NCBI GenBank assembly: GCA_026120185.1
Contig: JANUWF010001161.1
Span: forward strand, 1,002,001 to 1,066,000
Length of the DNA stretch: 64,000 nucleotides
Origin: Voacanga thouarsii
Taxonomy: Eukaryota; Streptophyta; Magnoliopsida; Gentianales; Apocynaceae
Reading direction: 5' to 3'
Part shown: positions 1 to 10,515 of the stretch, piece after piece
Position numbering within the stretch: position 1 is the first letter of the stretch
Layout: the number at the start of each line of letters is the position of its first letter
The notes under the pieces: generated by a model
The model's database searches: none
What the model saw: the letters and a program-made list of their open reading frames with translations, nothing else
Told to the model about the DNA's origin: nothing
Translations under genes and position numbers: made by a program

Positions 1-2052
1 AAAAAGCTTGATTGACTCTAGCTTGTAGTGCTTCCCAACCAGAATGAATTCAATGAAAGACTTGAACTTCACAAACAGTGGCACTCTTCTTGCTATCTAT
101 TAGGAAAATATCTAAAAATATAAGGATTTAGATAGTAAATTAAAGTTATGTTACGAAAACACAGAAAGGAATGAAAAACATGAACACCCAATTTCAATTT
201 TGTTTTGCTCCTGTTGATTCTAGTTTGTGTAAATTTGTTTCTATTCATGTTTCTATTTTTTTAAAGTAATAAATATTTTAATTTAATGTCTTACATTTAT
301 AATTTTTGATATTTTTAATTAATAGTAAATTAACATTCAATCTACCATTAGCCATTAAAAAGTAACAAAATGGTATCATTGAAACTTAAATAACTTTTGG
401 AAAATGAAATTAAGATTTTAAAAAATAAAAGAGATATGATTGCAAAAAATCCCAGACTTTTCAATAACGAAATTAAGAAACACCTACAAATTTAACCCAA
501 GCAACAATTAAATTGGTAGATGAACAGAGAAGTTATGTTGTCATCTCCTTCGTAATGATCTAAGCTAAATTGGCTTATATATGTCATCTTGTATTTTGTA
601 GGTTTTTATTTTGAGATGACATATTACATAAAAATAAGTTATCCACCAAATGCAAGATAAAAATAGTTCTAGGGAGGTTGGAATAATGAGTGAGGGATAA
701 TAAGTCATGAGTAACAAGTCTAAAACTCCACACCCAGGGTCACGTAGCATTATGAAAGGGACAAGTCTTATTGAAGAGGCAGGTAATTTCTTCTAAAAAT
801 ATTATTCTTTCCCCATTTTCAATGTGAGTTCAAATTCTAACTGGCATCAAGACGGATCTTCAGCTACAATCTCTTTAAGTTTTCTCTAACTATGTTTGGT
901 TCATAGAAGGGGAGGAACGGGAGAAGGGGAAAGGAAAATGGATCAAATATTTTATCTGGTCAAAGTATTTCTTTTTACCTTCTTTTTGTTTGGAATGAGA
1001 GGAAGAAGAAGGGCAGAAGAAAGAGAATTATTGACTTACTTTACATTTTTATCCCTCATTCTCTTTTAATTTAATTTTTGAAGTAAAAAGTAAAGTCAAA
1101 TATTTTGTTTATACCTAATTTAGTTGAGGTAAAAAGAGGGAGTAAATAAAGAGTGGATATAAATTAGAAAGTAAATAAGGATGTTACATTATCTAATTGA
1201 AAGTTAAAAAGGAAAGGATGTAAATATAGAGTCCCCCGTCCCTCCCCCCTTCCCCCACATCAAATTTTCCCTCAAAATGGGATGGTTGTGAAAGCAAATA
1301 GAAGTTAAATAACAAGTTTTTGTCCTCCTTCATCCCTTATTGTGCTTTTACCAACTTCTTTTGGTTTAATCCACCTGCCATCTTTACAATAGTTACGACA
1401 AATTTTGCCACTGCAACTTTCTTTCTATACCTAAATTTTACCTTACCAACTTCCCATAAATTGATCGACATTAGCCCTTCTAGATATTAACGATGAATCA
1501 CCCTCCCTTTACAAATTACCTTTTCTTCATATTATGTCTTATGAAGAATGATGGTCAAGGCAAATCAAACCTCAAAAGTGAACATGGGCGCTTTTTCTTC
1601 ATCTTCTTCCTATGAATGCTTTGACATAAATAGAAATTAGAGGAGGCACAACATTGTGATACAATCAAAAGGAAGGAAAAGACATGGATAGAAGTAAAGA
1701 GATAGAGATTGTTGAGAAGATGTTAGAGAAGAGAAGAGAAGAGAAGATAGAAGAATATGCATCTGTGCTTTTGAAAGAACAAAAAACGTTGGAGAAAATT
1801 TTCTCCATGTAGAATTTGTTTGGAAAAAGGTTTCCTAGGACTTCTTGATAATTGAAATTAAGTCAATCAAGTTATGGGTATTGTAGTAAATTTAACAATA
1901 TAAATAACCTATCACCCCATGTTCAAGACGTGGTATAGCCTTATTTCCAAGGTTTTCCCTAAAAAATACGAAGCCTTCTTACATACCATAAGATATTATA
2001 TAACTTCATGATGATAATTTCATAAATTACTCAAATCAATAGTTTCCAAAAA
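1..2052. other. AT-rich intergenic DNA without a recognisable gene
   Basis: No reading frame here resembles a known protein and the short open frames are at chance level for AT-rich DNA. The only structure is at about 895-1265, where a purine-rich stretch (GGGGAGGAACGGG type) and a C-rich stretch (CCCCCGTCCCTCCCCCC) face each other across an AT-rich centre. This resembles a weak fold-back MITE, but I could not define terminal inverted repeats or a target duplication. Confidence 0.6.
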
Positions 2053-2310
2053 TAAATTGTAACACCCTATCCTAAAATACCCTAGGAAATAGGATGGGAC
2101 ATGCATTGCATAGTATTTCTCTTGTGCATTTAAATTTTGAATGTAATATTGCATGTGTTTTATCTAGTGTGTGTTTAAGGCTTGATGGAATAGTTTGAGA
2201 GAAGGTGGGTAAGCTACTATGTTTAGAAGACTTTATACGAGTTAGTAATGGATGTTGTGTGTTGAGTCAAGGGTGAAAGTGATTTTAGTGAGTATAAGGG
2301 AATACAAGGA

Positions 2311-2400
2311 CTAGTGTGGTCTAGTGGTTAAGAGTTTTGGGCTTTATGCCAAGTAAAGATTAGATAAAAAGCTGATTCTTAGCTTTACTCTTTTCTTATT
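2311..2400 (+). other. tRNA-like (SINE-head-like) module in the outer LTR
   Basis: A TGGTCTAGTGG sequence at 2317-2327, followed by TTAAGA, matches the RNA polymerase III A box of tRNA-derived SINE heads. The B box here is decayed. Its position, about 255 nt after the LTR start, matches the equivalent modules at 3836-3895 and 8736-8805. Confidence 0.45.
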
Positions 2401-3430
2401 TTATCCCAAGCATTATCTATTCCATTTTCCTTAGATTTAAATTTTCATTTTTCTTTTCCTTGGCTAGTTATCTAGCTTAATCCAACTAATATTAATGAGT
2501 CTTAAGCCCTATTGAAACTCCTAAGTTCATGACTCTTGGTTATCAGGGTTAGAAGATAAAATATGGTTTTACCCCTGTAGTTTAGCCAATATTTATTTTA
2601 CTATAATCTATTTTAAAATCCTACTTCTTCAAGGCCTTATCTCGCTGACATTTATCTAGCAAATTTCTAAGATGGTGCCTTGTGGTTAACACATAAAATC
2701 TGGTTTTGTTTATTACAGTTCTAGCTGCCCTCTTTACTTTGGTGATTCCTATTTTTAAGCATTTTATTTGGACACAAATGTTCTAGGATAATTCTAAGTT
2801 TTAAGGGAATTTCATTCATTTGGGATCCTTGAATTTTAGTAGAAACTATCTAGAGCCCTTAAGTTTGGAGTTTCCTAAAATTTCTCCTACAGATACTCTT
2901 TCAATTTATTAGCAAGGATTGGCCAAACCTAAAGTTAGATTTTTATCAACAGGAGAGCAAAGCTAAAACTCTTTACCCTTTCTCTATCGGCTACATTTAC
3001 TTAAGAGTTTCGACTATCCCTTTTCTTTTTATTCTCAAAGCCAAAAGCACTTTTACACACATTTTGGGTGCCATTCCTAGTTTAGGGGAATTTGAATGTT
3101 GAGAAGATCACATAAGATCAATTGATAATGAACTCTCCTTAACTTACTCCTAGAAACTTCCTTCTTGATAGCACACACTTTATTAAACAAAACACCAGCC
3201 TACTCATTTCTTTCTCTCAATTTCATGAACAAACAATCACCCTCTCAAAAAGCTCTCTAGCTCTCCACTCCCTTTCCACAAGAAAATTGAAAACATTGAC
3301 ATAAACTTTTCTCTCTCGACTTCTCCCTTTTTCTCGCAAAATTAAGGTACTCTCTTCTACTATATTTTCTTTCAACCGAGCATACACATATATTTCAGTC
3401 CCTCTTGGCTACCACTCTTCTCCATACACA

Positions 3431-3463
3431 AATCAAAACACACACGTGCGCGCGCGCGTGCGT

Positions 3464-3500
<37 letters not shown>
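3431..3500. repeat. CA/CG/GT microsatellite
   Basis: A run of alternating purine-pyrimidine dinucleotides: CA, then CG/GT, then a long CA tract. Such sequence can adopt Z-DNA. It lies in the outer LTR, about 70 bp from the point where the next LTR element inserted. Confidence 0.95.
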
Positions 3501-3503
<3 letters not shown>

Positions 3504-3835
3504 TCATTTCACCTTAAATATTAAAGCACCATCTTGTTCTTTTTTCTCTCAACTCACGAAGAAATAACTGTAATACCCCGCCCAAAACCACCTTTGACCT
3601 ATGGGGAAAAAGTCATGCATTGCATAGCATTTTGCATTTCATGTGATGTTTTAAAAATTACGCTTGCATGGGTGCATGTGATTTTCAAGGTTGCTCTTGC
3701 ATTAATTTATTTGAGGGAAATAATGGTGTTGTTGCATTAATTGGAAATTGTTTTGGGTAAAATTTAGTAGAGGAAATAGGGAGATGAGAACTAAGGAGAA
3801 AAGAATTTCTTAGAGATATATTAGCATCGGAGTTG

Positions 3836-3895
3836 ATTTGGAATAGCGGTTAGGTTTCGTGATTATCCCTCGGTGACCCGAGTTCGAATCTTACC
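3836..3895 (+). other. tRNA-like module in the 5' LTR
   Basis: TTGGAATAGCGGTTAGG resembles an A box, and AGTTCGAATC at 3881-3890 is close to the B-box consensus GGTTCGANTCC. The spacing of about 40 nt and the place in the LTR (about +265) match the modules of the two other LTR types. Confidence 0.5.
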
Positions 3896-6330
3896 TCTTG
3901 TGAATCTTAGCTTTCTTTTTGAATTCTTTTTCTAGGTTTCTTCATGCCTTGGCCGAAAAAAACCTAGCTATTCTCTTGAATTTTAGCGCCATCTTCTTAG
4001 GGGATAAGTCTCCATATTTATCTCCTAAATTCAAGGATATTTTATAAGGATAAAGACTAAATTTTATTTCAGCTTTTATCCTCTTTGATTTTCAAAAATT
4101 CTAGCTAGAGCAATTAAATTCCAGCTTATTTTTAATTCATCAGATTTTATATTAGTTAGCTTGAATTAATTTGTTATTTTCCTAGCAAAATATCTTGTTG
4201 CTTTTGAACATAGAACCCTAGCTAAAAATCTGGAAATTTTTCCAGCTTTGTGCCGCCACATTTGGAGAACTCCTAGCTCAAAACAAACTCTCCCAAGACT
4301 AGGGAATCTTATCCTAAATCCTCTTGCAAATAAGGTTTTATTCTAATTCTAAACAAATCAGATTTTTTCCTCATATTTTGCAGATTTTCGGCCAGCCTTG
4401 TGCATACACAAGCTACACGAAAATCCTACACTCCTAAGGCCATCCAAACTCTTCTAAACCCAGCTCAAATCACCTAAAACACCCCTCACCAATTTAGATT
4501 ATTTTAGCTACTCAAATCAAATTTTTATCCCCTACAATTTCTAGAATTTCAGCCAGCATAGTGCACATAATTTCGGTCAGTTTGTGCACTCCATATCAAA
4601 TGAAAATTTGCATTTCAAGACACCAAAACTCCTTGTTGATTAAGCCAATTTACAACACCTAAATCCCTCACTTTTCCTCTCTGATTTGCGGCAGAACAAC
4701 AACCAAAACAACCCAAAATTTTCCCTCTTTTGTTCATCAATTTTCGCACAGCACACACACCTTTCTTGTATAGAATTTTTGGTTGTCAAAACTCACTCAA
4801 AATCCTTCTAGTTTTGGACAAAAAACCTGAACACGCACAGCCCTATCCTTGAGCACTGTTTCGGCCAGCTTAGGAGAGCAACTTCAAACTATTTTTCTGC
4901 TCTCAGCTCCTCTCAATTTCAGCAGCAATAAAAGTGCAGCAAGCTGCAGTTTTTCGCCATTGCTGCCAAAGAAACCTAGAGCCATTAGGAGTCATTCTTA
5001 GCATCACCTTCTAACTCTAAATCAAACTCTTCTAACCCTAAACCACAGCAGCCGCCTATTCCAACCTTACTACACGAAAAATTCCAACAAACTTCCTCTG
5101 CAATTTTTGAAAACTCAAGAGCAATCCTAGGCCAAAAAAAAAAAAAAAAAAAACCGAGCACTCCCTAAGGTAAGCAAAAGACCTCTCAACCTCTTGATTC
5201 TTTTCCTCCATTGATTCTTCTCTTTTTCTTCCCTTGAATCACGCCACATAGAGGCTAATTTGATATTCTTTCTCAATTCTCGATTAAGAAGAAGTAAAGA
5301 AGACAACTTTCTGTCCTTCTCAAGCGAACTCGTGAGGGTCACCATAGGGGCATCGGGATCTTGTTAATCCCGTTGTCGTAAGGTAAGGAAATTCTTATCC
5401 TTGATGACGTAATTAAGGTTTAATATGATTGATGGTGTCTATGGGAGTATATTAGCATGATGAATGGGTTTGGTTGGGATGAATGAATATTTTGAGATGA
5501 GTATTGTGTTAAGCATATTCGATGGATAGTAATGCTATGTTTTATTGTGATAATGATGGATATGAATCTTGATGGTTAAGTTGAGACCTTTTTGATATAT
5601 TGCTCATGTCTTAGATGGGTATATGACTATGGTATGTTTATTTCATGGAATGGGAGGTTTATTTGAAGCTAGATGATGAGTCATGATATGCTTAGGGGAA
5701 TAAGTGAGTTTATATGCATGTTTGAGATGATTAAGTCCTAATCATGTATTATACGATTCTAGATCAGGAGATTGTTTGAAGGAAGCAAGCAGTTGATTTT
5801 ATTTTGTTTATCTCAGGCAAATCACGTAAGTCCTTGCATAAACCCTTTTTGTTAAATTCTTGTGGTGGTAAGTCGAATGTTGTAAAGCTTTGTAAAGTTA
5901 TTGTTGAACTATGATTATTTGGGTTGTAAACGTGGATGTTTATTCTTTAAACGGTTTTGACAAACTAACGACTTTATTAAGAACTGTTCTTTCTCTAAAC
6001 GTTCTAGAAAACTCTTTTTAAAGAAAACCACGTTTTACAAAGTCACGGTGTGGAAATATTGTGAATCAAAAATTGATGGATATGTTCGTTCAGTACTCAA
6101 TAAGGGTAGGCTAACAATACTAGTCTTGGAGGGCGTGAGTAAGTCTTCTGGCAGGCGGCCACCTCCAGAAGATAAGCTCTGCTTGAGAAGGCGACAGTAT
6201 TGGTTGGTCAGGCCGGTCCGAGCTAGCATTTCTACTTGGTAAGGTATTATTTATTTTTTCGGCATGGACACCCGGATGGTTTTGTTGGGTGTAGAGATGG
6301 AGGAGTATCTCATCCGGTGGGCTCACCTTT

Positions 6331-6476
6331 GATCAGAACGTCCAAAATGTGGTAATCTGATCCTGTCAAGGTGCACAAAGTGTGGTGCCTTGACCGTTTT
6401 CTTATCATGGGGCTCAAAGTGTGGCACCATGACGGTTTATTCAAGTGGATGATTTATTTTGTACAAAGTGTGACAA
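6331..6476 (+). promoter_or_regulatory. Row of four small hairpins with a repeated loop sequence
   Basis: Hairpin 1 is GATCAGA (6331-6337) with TCTGATC (6356-6362). Hairpin 2 is GTCAAGG (6365-6371) with CCTTGAC (6388-6394). Hairpin 3 is TCATGG (6405-6410) with CCATGA (6427-6432). A short fourth is TTGT (6459-6462) with ACAA (6473-6476). Every loop carries a version of CAAAGTGTGG. The arms differ from one hairpin to the next while the loop repeats. The function is unknown; they could act as RNA structures or as transcription-factor sites in the LTR. Confidence 0.75.
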
Positions 6477-6911
6477 TGAGAAAACTCCACTCCTTGCAAA
6501 GAGAAATTATTTATGGCTTGCCAATTATTTCTGTAAATATTTTCAGCTATGCATTCACGAACTGTTCAAAGTACCGTGTGCACACACAGGACTTACTGAG
6601 ATGTTAATCTCACACTGTTTTATATCATGTTTTCAGGAGATTGATTATGCTGAGCAAGTGGGATGTGTAATAGTTGAAGCTTTTGTTATTTTCATTATGT
6701 TTTGAGAGACAAATGTTGATTTATACTTCTGGAACCGATGTTTGCTTTTATTTAGTTTTGCTCCAGTTTGAGCCTGATATAATAAGAGTTTTTCTTTATT
6801 TATCTAAGTTTGATTTCTTGGGTTTGTCTTTACGTTGTACCTCGTTTTAAAGACCGGGACGGGGCGACATCCCCACCCTTTTTAGGGTATGTAGTAAGGG
6901 GGTGTTACAAG

Positions 6912-6924
6912 TGGTATCAGAGCC
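6912..6924 (+). other. Primer-binding site, initiator tRNA-Met
   Basis: TGGTATCAGAGCC is complementary to the 3' end of plant initiator tRNA-Met. It lies two bases after the LTR end, as expected for minus-strand priming, and fixes the LTR boundary at 6909. Confidence 0.93.
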
Positions 6925-7167
6925 TAGGTTTAGGCAATTATGTGACTTGCTAGATTTTTATTTCTTAAGTATTTTGATTTGGTGCTAATCCGTGCGTTTT
7001 ATTTATAGGATGGTCGGGAGAGTTGCATTGGTTGCAAAGACTGGCCCGCTTTTTGCGGGAATCCACCTGCCCCACTACCTGTAGCAGATCCACCCTCGTC
7101 TGATTCAGAGATAGAGGCTGAGAGAGGATGGTTTTCGAGTGAGGACGAGATAGAGCATGAGCCGCCT

Positions 7168-7884
7168 ATGCTAGATGACCCAGTGGTTGAAGCAGAGATG
7201 GAGGTTGATGGAAGCATAGAAGAGTACGATAGGGACGATGAGGGTGAGATAGATGAGCTTGTTAGTGAGGGTGAGGAGGATGAGGAGATGGCTAAGCTGA
7301 GTGAAGGGGAGGTAGATGAGTTTAGGGATGAGGGTGATGATGAGAGTGAGGAAGAGATGGATGGGATAGATAAGGAGGATGAGGTAGCGAGGGAGGCTCC
7401 CCGGACCCCGCAGATAAGTGAGTTTGATAGGACTTTTGCTTGCTATGATCTCAAGGAGTCCAGTGATGAGGGACATGGGCTGAAAGATGGGGTTACCCCG
7501 GCAACGAGAGAACATAGGCAGCCCGCTTTAGAGATGGAGGAAAAGGGGAAAGAGAAGTTAGAAGAGGGTCCTAAGAGGGGCGGACTTCGATACGGACTGG
7601 GGGTAGATGCTAAGCTGAGGCAAGAAGGATTGTTTGACTTGTATGACTTAGAGAATGAGAGGCTTGCACCTAAGAGTGCGATTAAATTAGCTTTGGATGA
7701 GCTTTATGAGTTGGCTATGAGAGCTAAGAGGGGCAATGAGGTTGATTTACGTAAGCCAAGTGAGAGTGCTAACCCGATTGGTTTTGCGAATGATTGGTCA
7801 GGCTGGTCCGAGCTAGCATTTGTACCTGGTAAGGTATTATTTATTTTCCCAGCATGGACACCCGGATGGTTTTGTTGGGTGTAG
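7168..7884 (+). CDS. Unrecognised, highly acidic ORF in the internal region of the LTR element
   Basis: I do not recognise this protein. The frame is open from 7009 to 7884 and its first ATG is at 7168. An ATG at 7010, in another frame, begins MVGRVALVAKTG and stops after 24 codons; a one-base shift near 7050-7060 would join it to the long frame, so the original start may have been 7010. About half of the first 72 residues from 7168 are Asp or Glu, after which the protein becomes mixed-charge with a basic, helix-like segment (residues about 130-205, including LRYGLGVDAKLRQEG and LALDELYELAMRAK). From about residue 210 the frame runs into LTR sequence across a deletion junction, so the natural C-terminus is missing. 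Its place just after the primer site is that of gag, but I see no gag domain or zinc knuckle. Confidence 0.5.
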   Translation: MLDDPVVEAEMEVDGSIEEYDRDDEGEIDELVSEGEEDEEMAKLSEGEVDEFRDEGDDESEEEMDGIDKEDEVAREAPRTPQISEFDRTFACYDLKESSDEGHGLKDGVTPATREHRQPALEMEEKGKEKLEEGPKRGGLRYGLGVDAKLRQEGLFDLYDLENERLAPKSAIKLALDELYELAMRAKRGNEVDLRKPSESANPIGFANDWSGWSELAFVPGKVLFIFPAWTPGWFCWV

Positions 7885-8490
7885 AGATGGAGGAGTATCT
7901 CACCCGGTGGACTGTACACTCACCTTTGATCAGAACACCCAAAGTGTGGTAATCTGATCCTGTCAAGGTGCATAAAGTGTGGTGCCTTGACTGTTTTCTT
8001 ATCATTGGGCTCAAAGTGTGGCACCATGACGGTTTATTCGAGTGGATGATTTATTTTGTACAAAGTGTGACAATGAGAAAACTCCACTCCTTGCAAAGAG
8101 AAATTATTTATGACTTACCAATTATTTTTGTAAATATTTTCAGCTATGCATTCACGAACTGTTCAAAGTACCATGTGCACACACATGACTTATTGAGATG
8201 TTAATCTCACACTGTTTTATATCATGTTTTCAGGAGATTGATTATACTGAGCAATCGGGATGTGTAATAGTTGAAGCTTTTGTTATTTTCATTATGTTTT
8301 GAGAGACAAATGTTGATTTATGCTTCTGGAACCGATGTGTACTTTTATTTAGTTTTGCTCCAATTTGAGCCTGATGTAATAAGAGTTTTCATTTATTTAT
8401 CTAAGTTTGATTTCTTGGGTTTGTCTTTACGTTATACCTCGTTTTAAAGACATATTATCCTCGGGACGGGGCGACATCCCCGCCCTTTTT
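7795..8490 (+). repeat. Truncated 3' LTR, first part
   Basis: From TTGGTCAGGC at about 7795 this matches the 5' LTR from about 6203 onward, including the hairpin row and the GGGACGGGGCGACATCCCC block. It ends in CCCTTTTT, where the 8492-12829 solo LTR inserted. The last 26 bp of this LTR, AGGGTACGTAG to GTGTTACA, resume at 12836-12861. Confidence 0.9.
7928..8075 (+). promoter_or_regulatory. Hairpin row in the truncated 3' LTR
   Basis: This repeats the set at 6331-6476. GATCAGA (7928-7934) pairs with TCTGATC (7953-7959) and GTCAAGG (7962-7968) with CCTTGAC (7985-7991). Hairpin 3 has TCATTGG against CCATGA, one change in the arm. The TTGT/ACAA hairpin follows. Loops again carry AAAGTGTGG. Confidence 0.72.
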
Positions 8491-8735
8491 GTGAAACCCC
8501 AGTCGAAACCAACCTTAGAGTGAGGGGGTTGGGATGCATATCATACTTTATTGCATGTTAAATATATTTTTATATGATTTTATGTGCATTGAATTTGTGT
8601 TTTATGGTCTAGATGGCTTGATTATGATTATTAAGTGAGAAGGGTAAAATGATAATTTTTGCTTGAGGTGGAAAAAGGTAGATAGCTTGAGGATTAAATA
8701 GGAAAATATTTTTTAGAGAGAAAATAAAAACAAGA

Positions 8736-8805
8736 GTTGTTGTGGTTTAGTGATTTAAGTTTTGAAATTAAATATTGAGGTCTTGGGTTCAAATTCCATC
8801 ATGGG
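8736..8805 (+). other. tRNA-like (SINE-head-like) module in the nested solo LTR
   Basis: The best preserved of the three modules. TGGTTTAGTGATTTAAG resembles an A box, and GGGTTCAAATTCC at 8785-8797 is a B box with one extra base. This spacing and wording is typical of tRNA-derived plant SINE heads. It starts about 245 nt after the LTR start. Confidence 0.55.
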
Positions 8806-10434
8806 AGCTTTAGAATGATTAAATTTTATTTTTGCTTGGGAAGTAAAATTTTCGGCCTTATGTGCTTTGGAATAGGGTAGAGATGTTGTCCTAAGAGAGA
8901 CATGATAGGAGTATCATAATCCTATTCTTTTGCTCTACACAAAATTCCTAAGGGGAATTCATTTCCTCTTGATCCTTAATTTTTCCTATATCTCAATTCA
9001 TTAGTTTGTTTAATTTGTTCAAACCAATTTTATTCTAGGAAAATTCCAGCAATATGCTGTGGCTTTGACGGTTCAAAATCTCTTAGTGAAAGACATCTTA
9101 TGGACCGAAACCATGGAAAAGATGGGGAAGGATTCCAAGTGAATTAATTCCCCTAGTGAACTTTCTAAAAATTTCACTCTAGCTAGGTTCATTTTCCTTC
9201 ATGTCATGAACTGAAATTTTTTCAGCTTCTTGTGCCTTCAAGGTGTCGAAATTCTTAACCATTATTCCCTGCCAAATGCTGCCAGAAAATGGCCCATTTG
9301 ATCAACTTGAAACCTGAATTTTTTTGGCCATTTTCGGACTACACAAATACTGTGCAAAACCAGAGAAATTTCTGGTTAAATTCACAGCTTTGGAGGTTCG
9401 AAACCAAGTTATTTTCTTTCAGTTTTTGTTTAGCATCTTAGCCACATTTTTCCTCCATAAAGAAGGCTGGAAACTAGCCTTGAAAGACCTCTGAAATTCC
9501 CTTCAAACTCTCTGCAAGCTGACTGGAAAGTGGCAGCCGAAAACTGTCCAGAAATTCCAACCTTGAGAAAATTCTATTTAGGGAAAATTTCCAGCTTTGT
9601 TTCCTAATTCATCCATAGCCGAAAATCCAGCTTTCTTCTACACAAACCACTCTTAAACAGCCATGATCAGAGCTCCATTGTCTTCCCCAAGCTCCTGCAC
9701 GAAATTCAAACATGGCTGCCCAAAAATCTCTCCAACAAATCTCTACAATCATGCCTTGATTTGGATACCAAAATTCCAGCCACCATAATTTAGCAACCTT
9801 TCATAAAATATCCCTCAAACAACCAGACCTTTCCTTCACCATTATACTCCTTATTTTTGGCCACCCTTAGCCTCCTTCAATCAGCTTTCATCCAGCAGAA
9901 ACATTGCATAGAAATTCGGCCATGGCAGCTTCCCAAAAGCTCTCTAACAATCAAAGATATTCTTGTAGTATTTAGTTTCCAAATTTGCTTCCCAAAAATA
10001 TTCTTGAGGGATTTCAATAACTAGCCTTTCCTTTTCCCTTCCAAACTAGAAAATCATCTTCCAAAACCCTACAAACAATTCGGCAGCCCTAATCTCTTCA
10101 GAAATTCGGCCCACCTTGAACAAAACCTATCTACTCTCTTCAACCTTCAAGAACACATTGCACACCAAGAACACCTACTCCTTCCTTTTTGTCTAATACC
10201 TCTCCAAATCACTCCAAACTTCTTCTAAAAATTCCAGATTTCATCTATTCAGTGCTGTGAGTCCATCCACACCATTTTTAACATCAAACTCCCAAATCCA
10301 ACTTGCTCTTTTGGATAAAAAACCAGAAGTTTTGTGAAGTCTCAAGAACACCTCCAAGGTAGGATTGTTCTAACAACTTCATCTTCTCTAATCTTGATCT
10401 TTAATGAATATATATATGAATAAACATGCTAATG

Positions 10435-10515
10435 ATCTCTCTCTGTCTCTCTGTCTATCTGTCTCTCTCTCTCTCTCCCTCTCTCGGCCAAACCTCTCTC
10501 TCTCTTGGCCGAATG
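10435..10515. repeat. CT-rich microsatellite in the solo LTR
   Basis: Interrupted (CT)n with CTGT and CGGC variants. Two short CTCTCGGCC / CTCTTGGCC phrases close the repeat. Confidence 0.9.

Larger units (their letters stand above)
3569..6909 (+). repeat. 5' LTR (3.34 kb)
   Basis: It begins TGTAATACCCCGCCC and ends GGGGGTGTTACA directly before the primer-binding site. It contains a tRNA-like module near 3836-3895, an A tract at about 5133-5153, the near-palindrome TTCAGTACTCAA at 6089-6100, a hairpin row at 6331-6476, and the GGGACGGGGCGACATCCCC block near the end. Short open frames inside are incidental. Confidence 0.88.

Noticed and set aside
6048..6705. Several overlapping short open frames on both strands in the LTR
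   Set aside because: They fall in non-coding LTR sequence containing the hairpin row. Similar frames recur at 7968-8204 only because the LTR is repeated.
7171..7515. Minus-strand open frame opposite the acidic ORF
   Set aside because: It is the antisense shadow of a GAG/GAT-rich coding strand, which is automatically poor in stops on the other strand.
8736..8805. A functional tRNA gene
   Set aside because: A and B boxes are present, but there is no acceptor stem or anticodon arm that I can fold, and the B box has an extra base.
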